64,000 nucleotides of DNA from Sphingomonas adhaesiva. Its GTDB lineage: Bacteria; Pseudomonadota; Alphaproteobacteria; Sphingomonadales; Sphingomonadaceae. The translations under genes and the position numbers were made by a program. Where the stretch lies: contig NZ_JAQIJT010000001.1 of NCBI RefSeq assembly GCF_036946125.1, positions 892,501 to 956,500 of the forward strand, given 5' to 3'. Positions 7,958 through 17,544 of this stretch are shown here, one piece after another (position 1 is the first letter of the stretch; each line of letters begins with the position of its first letter). The notes beneath the pieces were generated by a model. That model saw only the letters and a list, made by a program, of their open reading frames with translations, searched no databases and was not told where the DNA came from.

Positions 7958-8557
7958 TCAGGCGAACGCCGGGGCCTGGCGCAGCTGCTGGTAGGCGGCG
8001 ATGACCTTCGTCAGCTTCGCCTCGTGGCTGCGGTCGCCGCCGTTGCGGTCCGGGTGATAGCGACGCACCAGTTCCGAATAGCGCTTGCGCAGCGCGCCGC
8101 GGTCGGCGTCGGCGGGAAGGCCGAGGACGTCGAGGCTGCGGCGGTCCTCGCCCGACAGTGGTTTGCCATCTGTGCGCTCGGGCGCGTGGGTGCGGCGGAA
8201 GCGCGCCCCGATCGCGTCGAGCGGGTCGGCGTAATCGGCCCAGCGCGGGCCGGCATCGCCCATGCCGGCGCGGGCGAAGGCACGGGTCTCGCGCTCCCAG
8301 CCGGCCATCGGGCGCTGCGCGTGGTGGATCTCCTCCGCGCTCATGCCGTCGAAGTAATTGTACCCCGCGTTGAACGCGCGGACATGCTCCAGGCAGAAGA
8401 AGCGGAAGCGCGGGCGCGCTTCGCCGTCGCCCGGCCCCTCGAGCGGGGGGGCGCGGAATTCGCCGGCCTCCTGGCAGCCGGGGTGCGCACAGGGCTGGCC
8501 GGTGTCTTCCATCCGGCCGTGGAAGCGCGTGTGCGGGCGATCCTTGCTAACTGCCAC
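7958..8557 (-). CDS. J-domain (DnaJ-like) protein
   Basis: 199 residues. The C-terminal 65 residues form a J domain (LDVLGLPADADRGALRKRYSELVRRYHPDRNGGD) with the essential H168-P169-D170, which stimulates Hsp70 ATPase. The N-terminal half has CAHPGCQEAGEF followed by FFCLEHVRAFNAGYNYF, a Cys/His arrangement that could bind zinc. The start is GTG at 8557; an ATG 15 codons in is possible. It is divergent from bolA with about 40 bases between starts. This pairing recurs in alphaproteobacteria (recall of the family, not checked). Confidence 0.88.
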   Translation of the reverse strand: MAVSKDRPHTRFHGRMEDTGQPCAHPGCQEAGEFRAPPLEGPGDGEARPRFRFFCLEHVRAFNAGYNYFDGMSAEEIHHAQRPMAGWERETRAFARAGMGDAGPRWADYADPLDAIGARFRRTHAPERTDGKPLSGEDRRSLDVLGLPADADRGALRKRYSELVRRYHPDRNGGDRSHEAKLTKVIAAYQQLRQAPAFA

Positions 8558-8600
8558 TTTTCGACCGTCATCCTTGCGTCAATTCGCCTATATGGGGCGG
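8558..8600. promoter_or_regulatory. divergent promoter gap, J-domain gene / bolA
   Basis: The 43 bases between the two starts must hold both ribosome binding sites; promoters must be in or just beyond it. No clear -35/-10 pair was recognised. ATG 8592 is an alternative bolA start three codons upstream. Confidence 0.35.
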
Positions 8601-8885
8601 ATGACCGATACCGCTACCGGGCCCGTCGCGGCCGAGATCGCCGCCCGCCTCACCGCCGCGCTGTCGCCGACGCGGCTGGAGGTCGTCAACGAAAGCGCGC
8701 AGCACCGCGGGCATATGGGCGACGACGGCAGCGGGGAGAGCCATTTCCGCGTCGTGGTGGAAAGCGCGGCGTTCGTGGGGCGCTCGCGGGTGGACCGCCA
8801 GCGGCTGGTGAACCGCGCGCTGGCGGACCTGCTCGCGCAGAAGGTGCATGCGCTGGCGATCGTGGCGCGCGCGCCGGGGGAGTGA
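8601..8885 (+). CDS. bolA: BolA-family protein
   Basis: A 94-residue BolA domain: EIAARLTAALSPTRLEVVNES, the conserved loop with histidine (SAQHRGHMG), SHFRVVVESAAF and RQRLVNRALADLL. BolA proteins partner monothiol glutaredoxins in Fe-S and iron signalling and affect cell shape under stress. The residue set is that of classical BolA rather than YrbA. Its ATG start at 8601 follows an in-frame ATG at 8592. It is divergent from the J-domain gene and convergent with the metal-efflux operon. Confidence 0.92.
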   Translation: MTDTATGPVAAEIAARLTAALSPTRLEVVNESAQHRGHMGDDGSGESHFRVVVESAAFVGRSRVDRQRLVNRALADLLAQKVHALAIVARAPGE

Positions 8886-8930
8886 GCGTCGCGCGTCGGC
8901 CGCCTGCTTTCGCGGGAATGACGGTGAGGA

Positions 8931-11900
8931 TCAGAAGCGGGTCCTATCTTGTTCCCCCCGCCGCGGCAGCGCCGCCAGCGCGGGGAGGACGAACAGCGTC
9001 AGCAGCGTGGCCGACAGCAGCCCGCCGATGACGACGGTGGCGAGCGGCTTCTGCACCTCCGCGCCGGCGCCGTGGCCGAGCGCCATCGGCACGAAGCCGA
9101 GGCTGGCGACCAGCGCGGTCATCGCCACCGGGCGCAGGCGCTGGAGCGCGCCGGTGCGCGCCGCGGTGACGCGGTCGAGCCCCGAACGCATCAGGTCGCG
9201 GATCGAGGAGATCATCACCAGCCCGTTGAGCACCGCGATCCCCGACAGCGCGATGAACCCGACCGCGGCGGAGATGGAAAAGTCCATGCCGCGCAGCGCC
9301 AGCGCCAGCACGCCGCCGACCAGCGCGAGCGGCACGCCGGTGAAGACGATTGCGGCATCGCGCACCGAACGCAACGCGCCGTAGAGCAGCAGCAGGATCA
9401 GCCCGAGGCAGGCGGGGACGACGAACTGCAACCGCGTCCGCGCCGATGCGAGATTCTCGAACTGGCCGCCCCATTCCAGATAGCTGCCCGGCGGCAGGCG
9501 GACGTCGCGCGCCACCGCGGCCTGCGCGTCCGCGACCACGCTGCCGACGTCGCGTCCGCGGACATTGGCCTGGACCACGATACGGCGCTTGCCGTTCTCG
9601 CGCCCGATCTGGTTGGGCCCGTCGACGATGCGGATGTCGGCGACGCCCGCCAGCGGCACGAACGCGCCCGAGGGGGTGGGCACCTGCACCCGGCGCAGCA
9701 GGTCGAGGTCGGCGCGCTCGCCCTCCGACAGGCGCAGCACGACGGGGAAGCGGCGGTCGCCCTCGAAGATGATGCCCGCCTCGCGCCCGCCGACGGTCGC
9801 GCTGACGGTGTCCTGCACGTCCTGCGCGGTGACGCCGAGCCGCGCCATCGCGTCGCGGTTGACGCGGATGTCGAGCATCGGCAGCCCCTCGGTCTGCTCC
9901 ACCTTCACATCCACCGCACCCGGCGTGCGGCGCAGGATCGCGGCGATCCGCTCCGCGGTCTGCCCCATCGTGGCGAAGTCGTCGCCGAAGACCTTCACCG
10001 CGACGTCGCCGCGCACCCCCGCGATCAGCTCGTTGAAGCGCATCTGGATCGGCTGCGTGATCTCGTAGGCGTTGCCGGGGATCGCGGCCAGCTTGCCCTC
10101 GATCCGCTCGACCAGTGCCGCCTTCGACAGCGACGGGTCGGGCCATTGGTCGCGCGGCTTCAGGATGACGAACATGTCGGTGGCGTTGGGCGGCATCGGG
10201 TCCGACGCCAGTTCGGCGGTGCCGGTCTTGGAGAAGATGAAGCGCACCTCCGGCTGGCGCGCCATCAGGCGCTCGATCGGCACCTGCATCGCCTGGCTCT
10301 GGCGCACCGACGTGCCCGGAATGCGCAGCGCCTGGATCAGCAGGTCGCCCTCGTCCAGCTGCGGCACGAACACCTGGCCCAGCGACAGGAAGGCGGGGAC
10401 GGCGAGGACGACGCCCGCGATCCCCGCAGCGACGGTCGCCTTCGGCCGCGCGATGGCGCGGGTCAGGCCGGGTTCGTAGCGGCGCTTCAGCCACGCGACG
10501 ATGCGGCCGTCCTTTTCCTCCACCGGCTTCGTCAGCAGGCAGGCGATCATCGCGGGGACGAAGGTGATCGAGAGCACGAAGGCGAAGGCGAGCGCGATGA
10601 TGACGGTCAGCGCCATCGGTACGAACGTCCGCCCCTCGACGCCGGTCAGCGTCAGCAGCGGGATATAGACGAGGATGATGATCGCCTGTCCGTAGACGCT
10701 GGGGCGGATCATCTCGCGCGCGGCCGAAGTGATGGTGGCGAGCCGTTCGCCCTGGTCGGGCGCACGCCCCTCGCGGTGGCGGAAGTCGGCGAGGCGGCGC
10801 AGCGCATTCTCGACGATGATGACCGCGCCGTCGACGATCAGCCCGAAGTCGAGCGCGCCGAGGCTCATCAGGTTGGCCGACACGCCCGCGTGGAGCATCC
10901 CGAACCCGGTCAGCAGCATCGTCACCGGGATCACCAGCGCCGCGATCAGCGCCGCGCGGAAGTTGCCGAGCAGCGCGAAGAGCACGGCGATGACGAGCAG
11001 CGCGCCTTCGGTCAGGTTGCGCGCGACCGTGCGGATGGTCGCGTTGACGAGGTCGGTGCGGTCCAGCACCGGCTGTACCACCACGTCGGGCGGCAGCGAG
11101 GCGTTGATCGACGCCAGCCGGTCGGCGACCGCGGTGGCGACGGTGCGGCTGTTCTCGCCGATGCGCATGATCGCGGTGCCGACGACGACCTCGGTCCCGT
11201 TCTCCGACGCGGAGCCCATGCGGATCGCCTGCCCCGTGCGGACGCTGGCGACCTGATCGAGCGTGACGGGAACCCCCTCGCGCGTGGCGACGACGGTGCG
11301 CGCCAGCTCGTCGGCGTTGCGGATCAGCGCGTCGGAGCGGACCGCCAGCCCCTCGCCGTTGCGCTCCACCACGCCGCCGCCGATGCTGCTGTTGTTGCGC
11401 TCCAGCGCGGTGGCGACGTCGGTGAGCGTGAGGCGCATCGCTGCCAGCCGCGCGACGTCGGGGACGACCAGATATTGCTTGGCATAGCCACCGATCGAAT
11501 CGATCCCCGCCAGGCCGGGCGTGTTCTTGAGGAGCGGCGTGACGATCCAGTCCTGCGCGGTGCGCAGGTACGTCGCCTTGTCCTCCTCGGTCGTCAGCCG
11601 CTCGCCCTCGGGCGTGATGTAGCTGCCGTCGGGCTGCATGCCGGGCTCGCCGGGCATGTGGCGGTCGTCGGCGCGGTGGTCGAGCCGGACGGTCCACATA
11701 TAGACCTCGCCCAGTCCGGTCGCGATCGGGCCCATTTCGGGCTGGACGCCCGCCGGCAGGCTTTCCGCCGCCTGCGCCAGCCGCTCGCCGACCTGCTGGC
11801 GCGCGAAATAGACGTCGGTCGAATCGTCGAACACCGCGGTCACCTGCGCGAAGCCGTTGCGGCTGAGCGAGCGGGTGTGATCGAGCCCGGGGATGCCCGC

Positions 11901-12119
11901 GAGCGCGGTCTCGATCGGGAAGGATACCTGCTTCTCGACCAGTTCGGGCGACAGCGCGGGCGCGCGGACGTTGATCTGCACCTGGTTGTTGGTGATGTCG
12001 GGCACCGCGTCGATCGGCAGCCGGTAGAGCGCGAACGCGCCGATGACGGCGGCGACCGCAGTGAGCGCGAGGACGAGCCGGCGCTGCGCGACCGCCCAGG
12101 TCACGATCCGTGCGATCAT
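8931..12119 (-). CDS. czcA: CzcA-type heavy-metal efflux RND pump
   Basis: The 1062-residue inner-membrane proton antiporter of a three-part efflux system. It begins with a first helix and PIDAVPDITNNQVQI, has the two large periplasmic loops and 12 membrane helices, and in helix four carries DFGLIVDGAVIIVEN. The DFG...DGAVxIVEN signature belongs to the Zn2+/Co2+/Cd2+/Ni2+ branch; the Cu+/Ag+ pumps differ there. It is the last gene of the operon, 3 bases after the adaptor gene. No metal-sensing regulator is adjacent. Confidence 0.94.
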   Translation of the reverse strand: MIARIVTWAVAQRRLVLALTAVAAVIGAFALYRLPIDAVPDITNNQVQINVRAPALSPELVEKQVSFPIETALAGIPGLDHTRSLSRNGFAQVTAVFDDSTDVYFARQQVGERLAQAAESLPAGVQPEMGPIATGLGEVYMWTVRLDHRADDRHMPGEPGMQPDGSYITPEGERLTTEEDKATYLRTAQDWIVTPLLKNTPGLAGIDSIGGYAKQYLVVPDVARLAAMRLTLTDVATALERNNSSIGGGVVERNGEGLAVRSDALIRNADELARTVVATREGVPVTLDQVASVRTGQAIRMGSASENGTEVVVGTAIMRIGENSRTVATAVADRLASINASLPPDVVVQPVLDRTDLVNATIRTVARNLTEGALLVIAVLFALLGNFRAALIAALVIPVTMLLTGFGMLHAGVSANLMSLGALDFGLIVDGAVIIVENALRRLADFRHREGRAPDQGERLATITSAAREMIRPSVYGQAIIILVYIPLLTLTGVEGRTFVPMALTVIIALAFAFVLSITFVPAMIACLLTKPVEEKDGRIVAWLKRRYEPGLTRAIARPKATVAAGIAGVVLAVPAFLSLGQVFVPQLDEGDLLIQALRIPGTSVRQSQAMQVPIERLMARQPEVRFIFSKTGTAELASDPMPPNATDMFVILKPRDQWPDPSLSKAALVERIEGKLAAIPGNAYEITQPIQMRFNELIAGVRGDVAVKVFGDDFATMGQTAERIAAILRRTPGAVDVKVEQTEGLPMLDIRVNRDAMARLGVTAQDVQDTVSATVGGREAGIIFEGDRRFPVVLRLSEGERADLDLLRRVQVPTPSGAFVPLAGVADIRIVDGPNQIGRENGKRRIVVQANVRGRDVGSVVADAQAAVARDVRLPPGSYLEWGGQFENLASARTRLQFVVPACLGLILLLLYGALRSVRDAAIVFTGVPLALVGGVLALALRGMDFSISAAVGFIALSGIAVLNGLVMISSIRDLMRSGLDRVTAARTGALQRLRPVAMTALVASLGFVPMALGHGAGAEVQKPLATVVIGGLLSATLLTLFVLPALAALPRRGEQDRTRF

Positions 12120-12122
12120 GGC

Positions 12123-13265
12123 TCAATGATCCTCGTGCGTCGCTTCGCCCTTGCCGAGTTCGGCCTTCAGGGTGAAGCTGTTGACGGTGGCGATCTGCTC
12201 GCGCCCGGTCAGACCGGTGCGCACGATCATGCTGTCGCCCGCGGTATCGCCGATCGTGACGGGGACGGTGCGGAAGCCGGCGGGCGTGCGGACGAAGACG
12301 ACGCGGCGACCCTCGATCGACTGGACCGCGGTCAGCGGCACGCGGATCGTGCCCGCGGCATCACCGCCGGCGAGCCGGATCGCGGCGGTCACCGCCTCGC
12401 CGATGCGCCACGCGCCGGCGCGGTTGTCGAGCGTGGCGATGGCGGGGACGAGCCGCGTCTGTTCGTCGAGCGCGGGGGAGACGAAGCCGACCCGCGCGGT
12501 CGCCTGCCGTCCCGGCGCGCGGACGGTGACGGTCGCCCCCGGCGGCACGCGGCCGGCATCGGCGGGCTGGAGGTTGAGCGCGACCGATACGCTGCCGAGC
12601 GCGGCGATGCGGTAGAGCTCGGCATCGGGGGCGACGCTCTGCCCCAGAACCGCGGTGCGCGCGATGACGCGGCCGGCGATGGGCGCCGCGATGGCGAGGC
12701 GGTTGAACCCGACCGCGCCGCCGGTGCCGGCGGCGGCGACCTGCCCCTGCGCCTGGCGCAGCGCGATGCGCGCCTCGGCCGCGGCGGTGCGCGCGGCGAT
12801 CAGGTCCTGCTCCGGGGTGACGCGCTCAGCGAACAGGCGCTGCTCGCGCGCCAGCGTGGACTGCGCGAGCGACAGGCGCGCGCGCGCGGCGGCGACCTCT
12901 CCGTTCAGCTGTGCGGCCTCGCGGCTTTCGATCACCGCCAGCGTCTGGCCACGGGTGACGGCCTCGCCCAGGTTGCGGGTGAGCGCGACGACGCGCCCGC
13001 CGGTGCTGGCGGACACGACCTGCGTCGCGGCGGGATCGCCCTCGATGACCGCGGGGACCTCGATCGTCGCGGCGCCGCCGACGGTGGGGCGCTCCAGCTT
13101 GATCCCGGCGGCGGCGATCTGTTCGGCGCTCAGTGTTACGGTGTCCTCGTCGTGATGCTCGCCGGCCTCGTCCTGATGTTCGGCGCTCCGGTTCGCCTGA
13201 TCGGCGGCGCCGCAGCCCGCCAGCAGGAGGAGCGCGGCGGCGGCGGTGATGGATCGGATCGTCAT
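12123..13265 (-). CDS. czcB: CzcB-type periplasmic adaptor of metal efflux
   Basis: A 380-residue membrane-fusion protein with a lipoprotein signal (LLLLAGCG, lipid-acceptor Cys at 18). After it comes a His/Asp/Glu-rich stretch EHQDEAGEHHDED (about residues 29-41), and the C-terminus ends THEDH; both may bind metal. The middle has the coiled-coil hairpin of adaptors (AAARARLSLAQSTLAREQRL) and flanking lipoyl-like pieces. It links the pump to the outer-membrane channel encoded just upstream. Confidence 0.92.
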   Translation of the reverse strand: MTIRSITAAAALLLLAGCGAADQANRSAEHQDEAGEHHDEDTVTLSAEQIAAAGIKLERPTVGGAATIEVPAVIEGDPAATQVVSASTGGRVVALTRNLGEAVTRGQTLAVIESREAAQLNGEVAAARARLSLAQSTLAREQRLFAERVTPEQDLIAARTAAAEARIALRQAQGQVAAAGTGGAVGFNRLAIAAPIAGRVIARTAVLGQSVAPDAELYRIAALGSVSVALNLQPADAGRVPPGATVTVRAPGRQATARVGFVSPALDEQTRLVPAIATLDNRAGAWRIGEAVTAAIRLAGGDAAGTIRVPLTAVQSIEGRRVVFVRTPAGFRTVPVTIGDTAGDSMIVRTGLTGREQIATVNSFTLKAELGKGEATHEDH

Positions 13266-13268
13266 GGG

Positions 13269-14510
13269 TCAGTTTCCCTCCGGGGCGGGCGCGGTCAGGC
13301 GCTGGAGCCGGGCGTGGGCGAGGCGATAGGCGGCGAGCGCGTCGATCGCGGCGAGGCGGGTCTCGGCGAGGGTGCGTTCGGCATCGAGCAGGTCGAGCTG
13401 CGCGAACTTCCCCTCGCGGTAGCCGATGCGCGCGATCCGCGCCGCTTCCTGCGCGGCGGCAAGCGCCGGGCCGCTGGCGGTGCGTGCGGTGACGGCGGCA
13501 TTGTCCGCCTCCGCCTGCGCATCGGTGATCGCCTGTTCGACGTCGAGGCGGGTGGCGCGGCGCTCCGCGTCGGCGCGGGTGCGCTCGGCCGCGGCCTGTT
13601 CGACCGCGCGGCGGCCGGTGTCGAAGACGGGAATCGGGATCGCGACGCTGATGACCGCGGCGGTGTCGCCCGTCTGCGACAGGCGGCGCAGCGCGGGGCC
13701 GATGGCGAGGTCGGGGACGCGCTGCGACCGGGCGAGGCGGACGCCGGCATCGGCGACCGCGAGCTCGGCGTCGGCGGCGGCGAGCGCCAGCGTGCGCTCG
13801 ATCTCGATCGGGCGCGGCGGTCCGGCCGGGGGGAGGGTATCGAGCCAGGCGAGGTCGAGCGTCGCGGGATCGCGGCCGATGCGGCGCGCGAGATTCTGCG
13901 CGGCGGCCCGGGCGAGGCGGCGGGTACGCTCGACCTGCGCCTCCGCGTTGAGGCGTGCCACCTCGGCGCGCTGGCGTTCGAGCGGGCTGGCGCGACCCGC
14001 CTCGACGCGCAGCCCGGCGACGCGCGCGGCGTCGGCGGCGATGCGCAGCTGGTCGGTCGCGATCATGGCGCGGCGTTCGGCGGCGACCGCCTCGACGAAG
14101 AGCTGCGTCACCTGCTGGCGGATGTCGGCGCCGGCGATGGCGGCTTGCAGGCGCGAGCGCAGCAGCGCGGCATCGGCGGCGGCGACGCGGGCGCCGCGCT
14201 TGCCGCCCAGTTCGAGCGGGATCGAGATGCCGATGGTCGTCTCCGCGCTGCGCAGGCCGGCATACGCCCCGCTGCCGGCGATATTCTCGACCTGCGCCTG
14301 GAATTGCGGGTTGGGGCGCAGGGCGGCGACGTCGCGCGCGGCCTGCGCCGCGGCGAGCGCGGCGGTGGCGGCATCGGCGGCGGGGGCGGCGGCGCCCGCC
14401 GCGACGAGCGCCTGGTCCAACGTCAACGAGGTGGGCGTCAGCTGGGCGGATACCGGCGTCGCGAGGACGCAGGACGCAGCGGCCGTGACGGCCGCGACGA
14501 AGGACTTCAT
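13269..14510 (-). CDS. czcC: CzcC-type TolC-family outer-membrane channel
   Basis: A 413-residue protein with an N-terminal signal peptide (cleavage expected after VSAQ near residue 23). It shows the two-fold repeated, alanine-rich long helices of the outer-membrane efflux protein family: SLTLDQALVAAGAAAPA at the start and REGKFAQLDLLDAERTLAETRLAAIDALAAYRLA near the end. It is the outer-membrane exit duct of the Czc-like system and lies 3 bases upstream of the adaptor gene. Confidence 0.92.
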   Translation of the reverse strand: MKSFVAAVTAAASCVLATPVSAQLTPTSLTLDQALVAAGAAAPAADAATAALAAAQAARDVAALRPNPQFQAQVENIAGSGAYAGLRSAETTIGISIPLELGGKRGARVAAADAALLRSRLQAAIAGADIRQQVTQLFVEAVAAERRAMIATDQLRIAADAARVAGLRVEAGRASPLERQRAEVARLNAEAQVERTRRLARAAAQNLARRIGRDPATLDLAWLDTLPPAGPPRPIEIERTLALAAADAELAVADAGVRLARSQRVPDLAIGPALRRLSQTGDTAAVISVAIPIPVFDTGRRAVEQAAAERTRADAERRATRLDVEQAITDAQAEADNAAVTARTASGPALAAAQEAARIARIGYREGKFAQLDLLDAERTLAETRLAAIDALAAYRLAHARLQRLTAPAPEGN

Positions 14511-14567
14511 GGCAATGGATCTCCTGACGACGGACGTCAGGGCGCGATCGCGCGCCCCGGCGGGTCG

Positions 14568-14900
14568 TCAGGCTCGTGGAGGGCGCGGCGTGATCGTGGC
14601 GCGGGTGCCGTCCAGTCGCGCGACGCGATCGGGTTCGGCGCAGGCCCCGGCGGCGCCCTGCATGGGGCCGGCCGCGGCGTGGACGGGCGCGCCCGCGTCA
14701 TGGCCATGGCATCCGCCGTGATGATGCGCGACGCCCGAATCGGCATCCGCCGGCACCTCGTCGCCATCGCCGTCGCTGTGGACCCAGAAGCTGACCCCGC
14801 CCAGCGTACCGCCCGCCGCCTCCGCCGCATGCGCCGCCCCGGCCAGCCCCGTCAGGAGCAGCATGAGGCACGCCAGATAGGGCAGCAGGATGCGCATCAT
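14568..14900 (-). CDS. small His-rich exported protein heading the czc operon
   Basis: 110 residues with a signal peptide (ILLPYLACLMLLLTGLAGAAHA, cut near residue 25). The mature part is acidic with HSDGDGDE and a histidine cluster VAHHHGGCHGHDAG around residues 58-71. Position and size recall the small periplasmic CzcI-type proteins of czc operons, but no specific similarity is claimed. A metal-buffering or sensing role in the periplasm is inferred. There are two possible ATG starts (14900 or 14897). A palindromic GC-rich hairpin lies at about 14540-14557 before czcC. Confidence 0.65.
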   Translation of the reverse strand: MMRILLPYLACLMLLLTGLAGAAHAAEAAGGTLGGVSFWVHSDGDGDEVPADADSGVAHHHGGCHGHDAGAPVHAAAGPMQGAAGACAEPDRVARLDGTRATITPRPPRA

Positions 14901-14931
14901 GGCTGGCGCGTATCACGGGCGGCGGCGGGCG

Positions 14932-16719
14932 TCACCCCGTCAGCTGCGCCTCGCTGCGGTGGCACAGCACGACATTGCCGGTGCTGAGCGCGCGCAGCGG
15001 CGGGGGCGCGGTGTCGCACCGGCCGGCGATCGCGACGGGGCAGCGCGGCAGGAAGCGGCACAGCTCCGACGTCATCGCCGCATCGGCGAAGGGCATGGCG
15101 GCGCGCTGCGTCTCGTCCGCCAGCCAGCCGCGGCGCATCTCCGGCACGGAGGCGATCAACAGGTCGGTGTAGGGATGGTAGGGAGCCGCATCGTAGGTGG
15201 CGCTGGCGCCGCTTTCGACGCGCGTGCCCTTGTAGAGGACGACGATCTCGTCGCACAGCGCCTTCACCGTCGCGATGTCGTGGCTGATGAACAGGTACGC
15301 CAGCCCCAGGTCGCGGCGCAGGTCGGCGAGCAGGTCGAGGATCGCGCCGCGGACCACCGTGTCGAGCGCGGAGGTGACCTCGTCGCACAGGATCACTTCC
15401 GGATCGGCGGCGAGCGCGCGCGCGAGGTTCACGCGCTGCTTCTGCCCGCCCGACAGTTCGTCGCAGCGGCGGTGCATCGCGGTGGCGGGCAGGCGGGTGA
15501 GGTCGAGCAGCTCGCCGACGCGGCGGTCGATGTCCGCACCGCGCATCCCGTGGTAGAAGCGCAGCACGCGGCCCAGGATGTCGCGGACGCTGTGCGCGGG
15601 ATTGAGCGCGACGTCGGCGTTCTGGAAGACGATCTGGACGCGGCGCAGCTGTTCGCGGGTGCGGCCGGCGATGGTCGGGGCCAGTTCCTCGCCGTCGAGG
15701 ACGACGCGGCCCGCGGTCGGCGCCAGCAGCCCGGCGACGACTCGCGCGACGGTCGACTTGCCCGATCCCGACTCCCCGATCACGCCCACCGCCGCGCCGC
15801 GCGCGATGGTGAGGCCGACGTCGCTGAGCACCGGATGGGCCGGGCGCCCGGCGCGATCGACCGGGCCGTAGCCGGCGAAGACGCCGTCGATCGTCAGCAG
15901 CGACGTGTCGCCGGGCACCGGCTTCGCGGAGGCGACGACGGGGTGCGCCGCCGCCATCAGCATCCGGGTATAGTCGTCCGCCGGGGTCGCGATCAGCGTC
16001 CCGGCGCGGTTCTGCTCGCATACCCGGCCGCGTTGCAGGACGAGGATATGGTCCGCGACCTGCGCGACGACGGCGAGGTCGTGCGAGACATAGACGCCGG
16101 TCGAGCCTTCCTCGCGGAAGACGCGGCGGAAGGCCTGCAACACCTCGACCTGCGTCGTCACGTCCAGCGCGGTGGTCGGCTCGTCGAAGATGACGAGATC
16201 GGGTTTGGTGACGAGCGCCATCGCCGCCATCAGCCGCTGGAGCTGCCCGCCCGACAGTTCGTGCGGATAGCGCTCGCCGATCGTCTCGGGCGTGGGGAGC
16301 GCCAGCGCGCGGAACAGCGCGACCGCGCGCTCGCGCGCCGCCGCGGCGGTGGCGGTACGGTGGATCAGCGCGGGCTCGATCACCTGGTCAATGATGCGGC
16401 GCGACGGGTTGAACGCGGCGGCGGCGCTCTGCGCGACATAGGCGATGCGGTGGCCGCGCTGCTGCGCCAGGCCGGGGCTGCCGTCCAGCGTGGCGTCGCC
16501 GACGCGGACATGGCCGGAGATCGCCGCGCCGCCGCGGGCATAGCCCATCAGCGACAAAGCGATGGTCGTCTTGCCCGAGCCGGACTCGCCGATCAGCGCC
16601 AGTACCTCGCCCCGCGGGATCGCGAAGGACACGTCGTCGACGATGCGCAGCGGCCGGCCCTCCGGCCCGCGCACGGTGACGCACAGGCCCTGTACGTCCA
16701 CATGCGGTGGCGCGGTCAT
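14932..16719 (-). CDS. fused dual ATPase of an oligopeptide ABC transporter (DppD-DppF fusion)
   Basis: 595 residues with two complete ABC cassettes. The first has GESGSGKTT near residue 41, signature LSGGQLQRL and Walker B DLVIFDEPTTALD. The second has GESGSGKST near 325, LSGGQKQRV and EVILCDEVTSALD. The C-terminal Cys-containing tail (ELCRFLPRCPVAIAGRCD) is the peptide-importer type. It energises uptake by the permeases encoded upstream; its ATG overlaps their stop as ATGA. Unlike its three upstream partners it has no frame disruption. The czc leader gene starts 31 bases downstream. Confidence 0.93.
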   Translation of the reverse strand: MTAPPHVDVQGLCVTVRGPEGRPLRIVDDVSFAIPRGEVLALIGESGSGKTTIALSLMGYARGGAAISGHVRVGDATLDGSPGLAQQRGHRIAYVAQSAAAAFNPSRRIIDQVIEPALIHRTATAAAARERAVALFRALALPTPETIGERYPHELSGGQLQRLMAAMALVTKPDLVIFDEPTTALDVTTQVEVLQAFRRVFREEGSTGVYVSHDLAVVAQVADHILVLQRGRVCEQNRAGTLIATPADDYTRMLMAAAHPVVASAKPVPGDTSLLTIDGVFAGYGPVDRAGRPAHPVLSDVGLTIARGAAVGVIGESGSGKSTVARVVAGLLAPTAGRVVLDGEELAPTIAGRTREQLRRVQIVFQNADVALNPAHSVRDILGRVLRFYHGMRGADIDRRVGELLDLTRLPATAMHRRCDELSGGQKQRVNLARALAADPEVILCDEVTSALDTVVRGAILDLLADLRRDLGLAYLFISHDIATVKALCDEIVVLYKGTRVESGASATYDAAPYHPYTDLLIASVPEMRRGWLADETQRAAMPFADAAMTSELCRFLPRCPVAIAGRCDTAPPPLRALSTGNVVLCHRSEAQLTG

Positions 16720-17544
16720 CGCACCTTCCCCTGCGTCGCGGCGTCGATCAGCAGGTTGACGCCGACCGTCAGGCTGGCGATCGCGACCGCGGGGACCATG
16801 ATCGCGGGCGCGCCCTCGCCCAGGCCCGACACGTTCTCGCGCACCAGCGACCCCAGATCGGCGTCGGGCGGCTGGAGCCCGAGGCCGAGGAAGCTGAGCC
16901 CGGAGAGCAGCAGCACGACGAAGACGAAGCGGAGGCCGATGTCGGCGAGCAGCGGGCGGATCATGTTGGGCAGCATCTCCACCAGGGCGAGGTGGATGCG
17001 CCCCTCACCGCGGGCACGGGCGACCTCGACATAGTCGAGCTTCGTCAGGCCCACGGCCAGCGAGCGCGCGATGCGGAAGTTGCCGGGGACGTAGGTGATC
17101 GCGACGATCAGCGTCAGCAGCACCAGCGACGAGCCGAAGGCGGCGACCAGCACCAGCGCGAAGATCTTGCTGGGGATCGAGATCAGCGTGTCCATCGCGC
17201 GCGCCAGCAGCTCGTCGAGCCAGCGCGGGCCGACCGCGGCGGTGAGCGCGAGGCCGGTGCCGAGCGACCCGGCGATCGCCACCGCGACCGCCGACAGCCC
17301 CACCGTGAAGCGCGCGCCCATCAGCAGCCGGCTGAGCACGTCGCGCCCCAGAAAGTCGCTCCCGAACCAGAAGCGCCCGCTCATCGGCGCGAACACCTCC
17401 TCGCTGACGAAGGCGCCGGGGGAATAGGGGGCGAGCAGCGGGCCCAGCAGCGCCGCGAGAATCCAGAAGGTGACGAGCGCCAGCCCGACTTTCCCCCGAC
17501 AGCGGCAGCGCGGCGGCGGCGCGCAGGAGTTTCGCCGGGCTCAT
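16716..17544 (-). pseudogene. DppC-like ABC permease, apparent +1 frameshift
   Basis: The inner-membrane permease of the peptide importer. The intact downstream frame covers about 226 residues with VEVARARGEG (EAA loop) and five membrane segments. The ATG at 17544 (MSPAKLLRAAA) overlaps the previous stop as ATGA, but its frame is lost at a run of five G at 17493-17497. Removing one G restores LSGKVGLALVTFWILAALLG, giving a 275-residue protein of normal size with its first membrane helix. It is either a sequencing error or a true mutation; an internal start near 17396 would lack helix one. Confidence 0.8.

Noticed and set aside
8949..14987. A plus-strand open frame of about 2000 codons opposite the czc genes
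   Set aside because: It is antisense to three well-recognised efflux genes. Its translation is Arg/Gly/Ala/Asp-rich noise, typical of GC-rich shadow frames.
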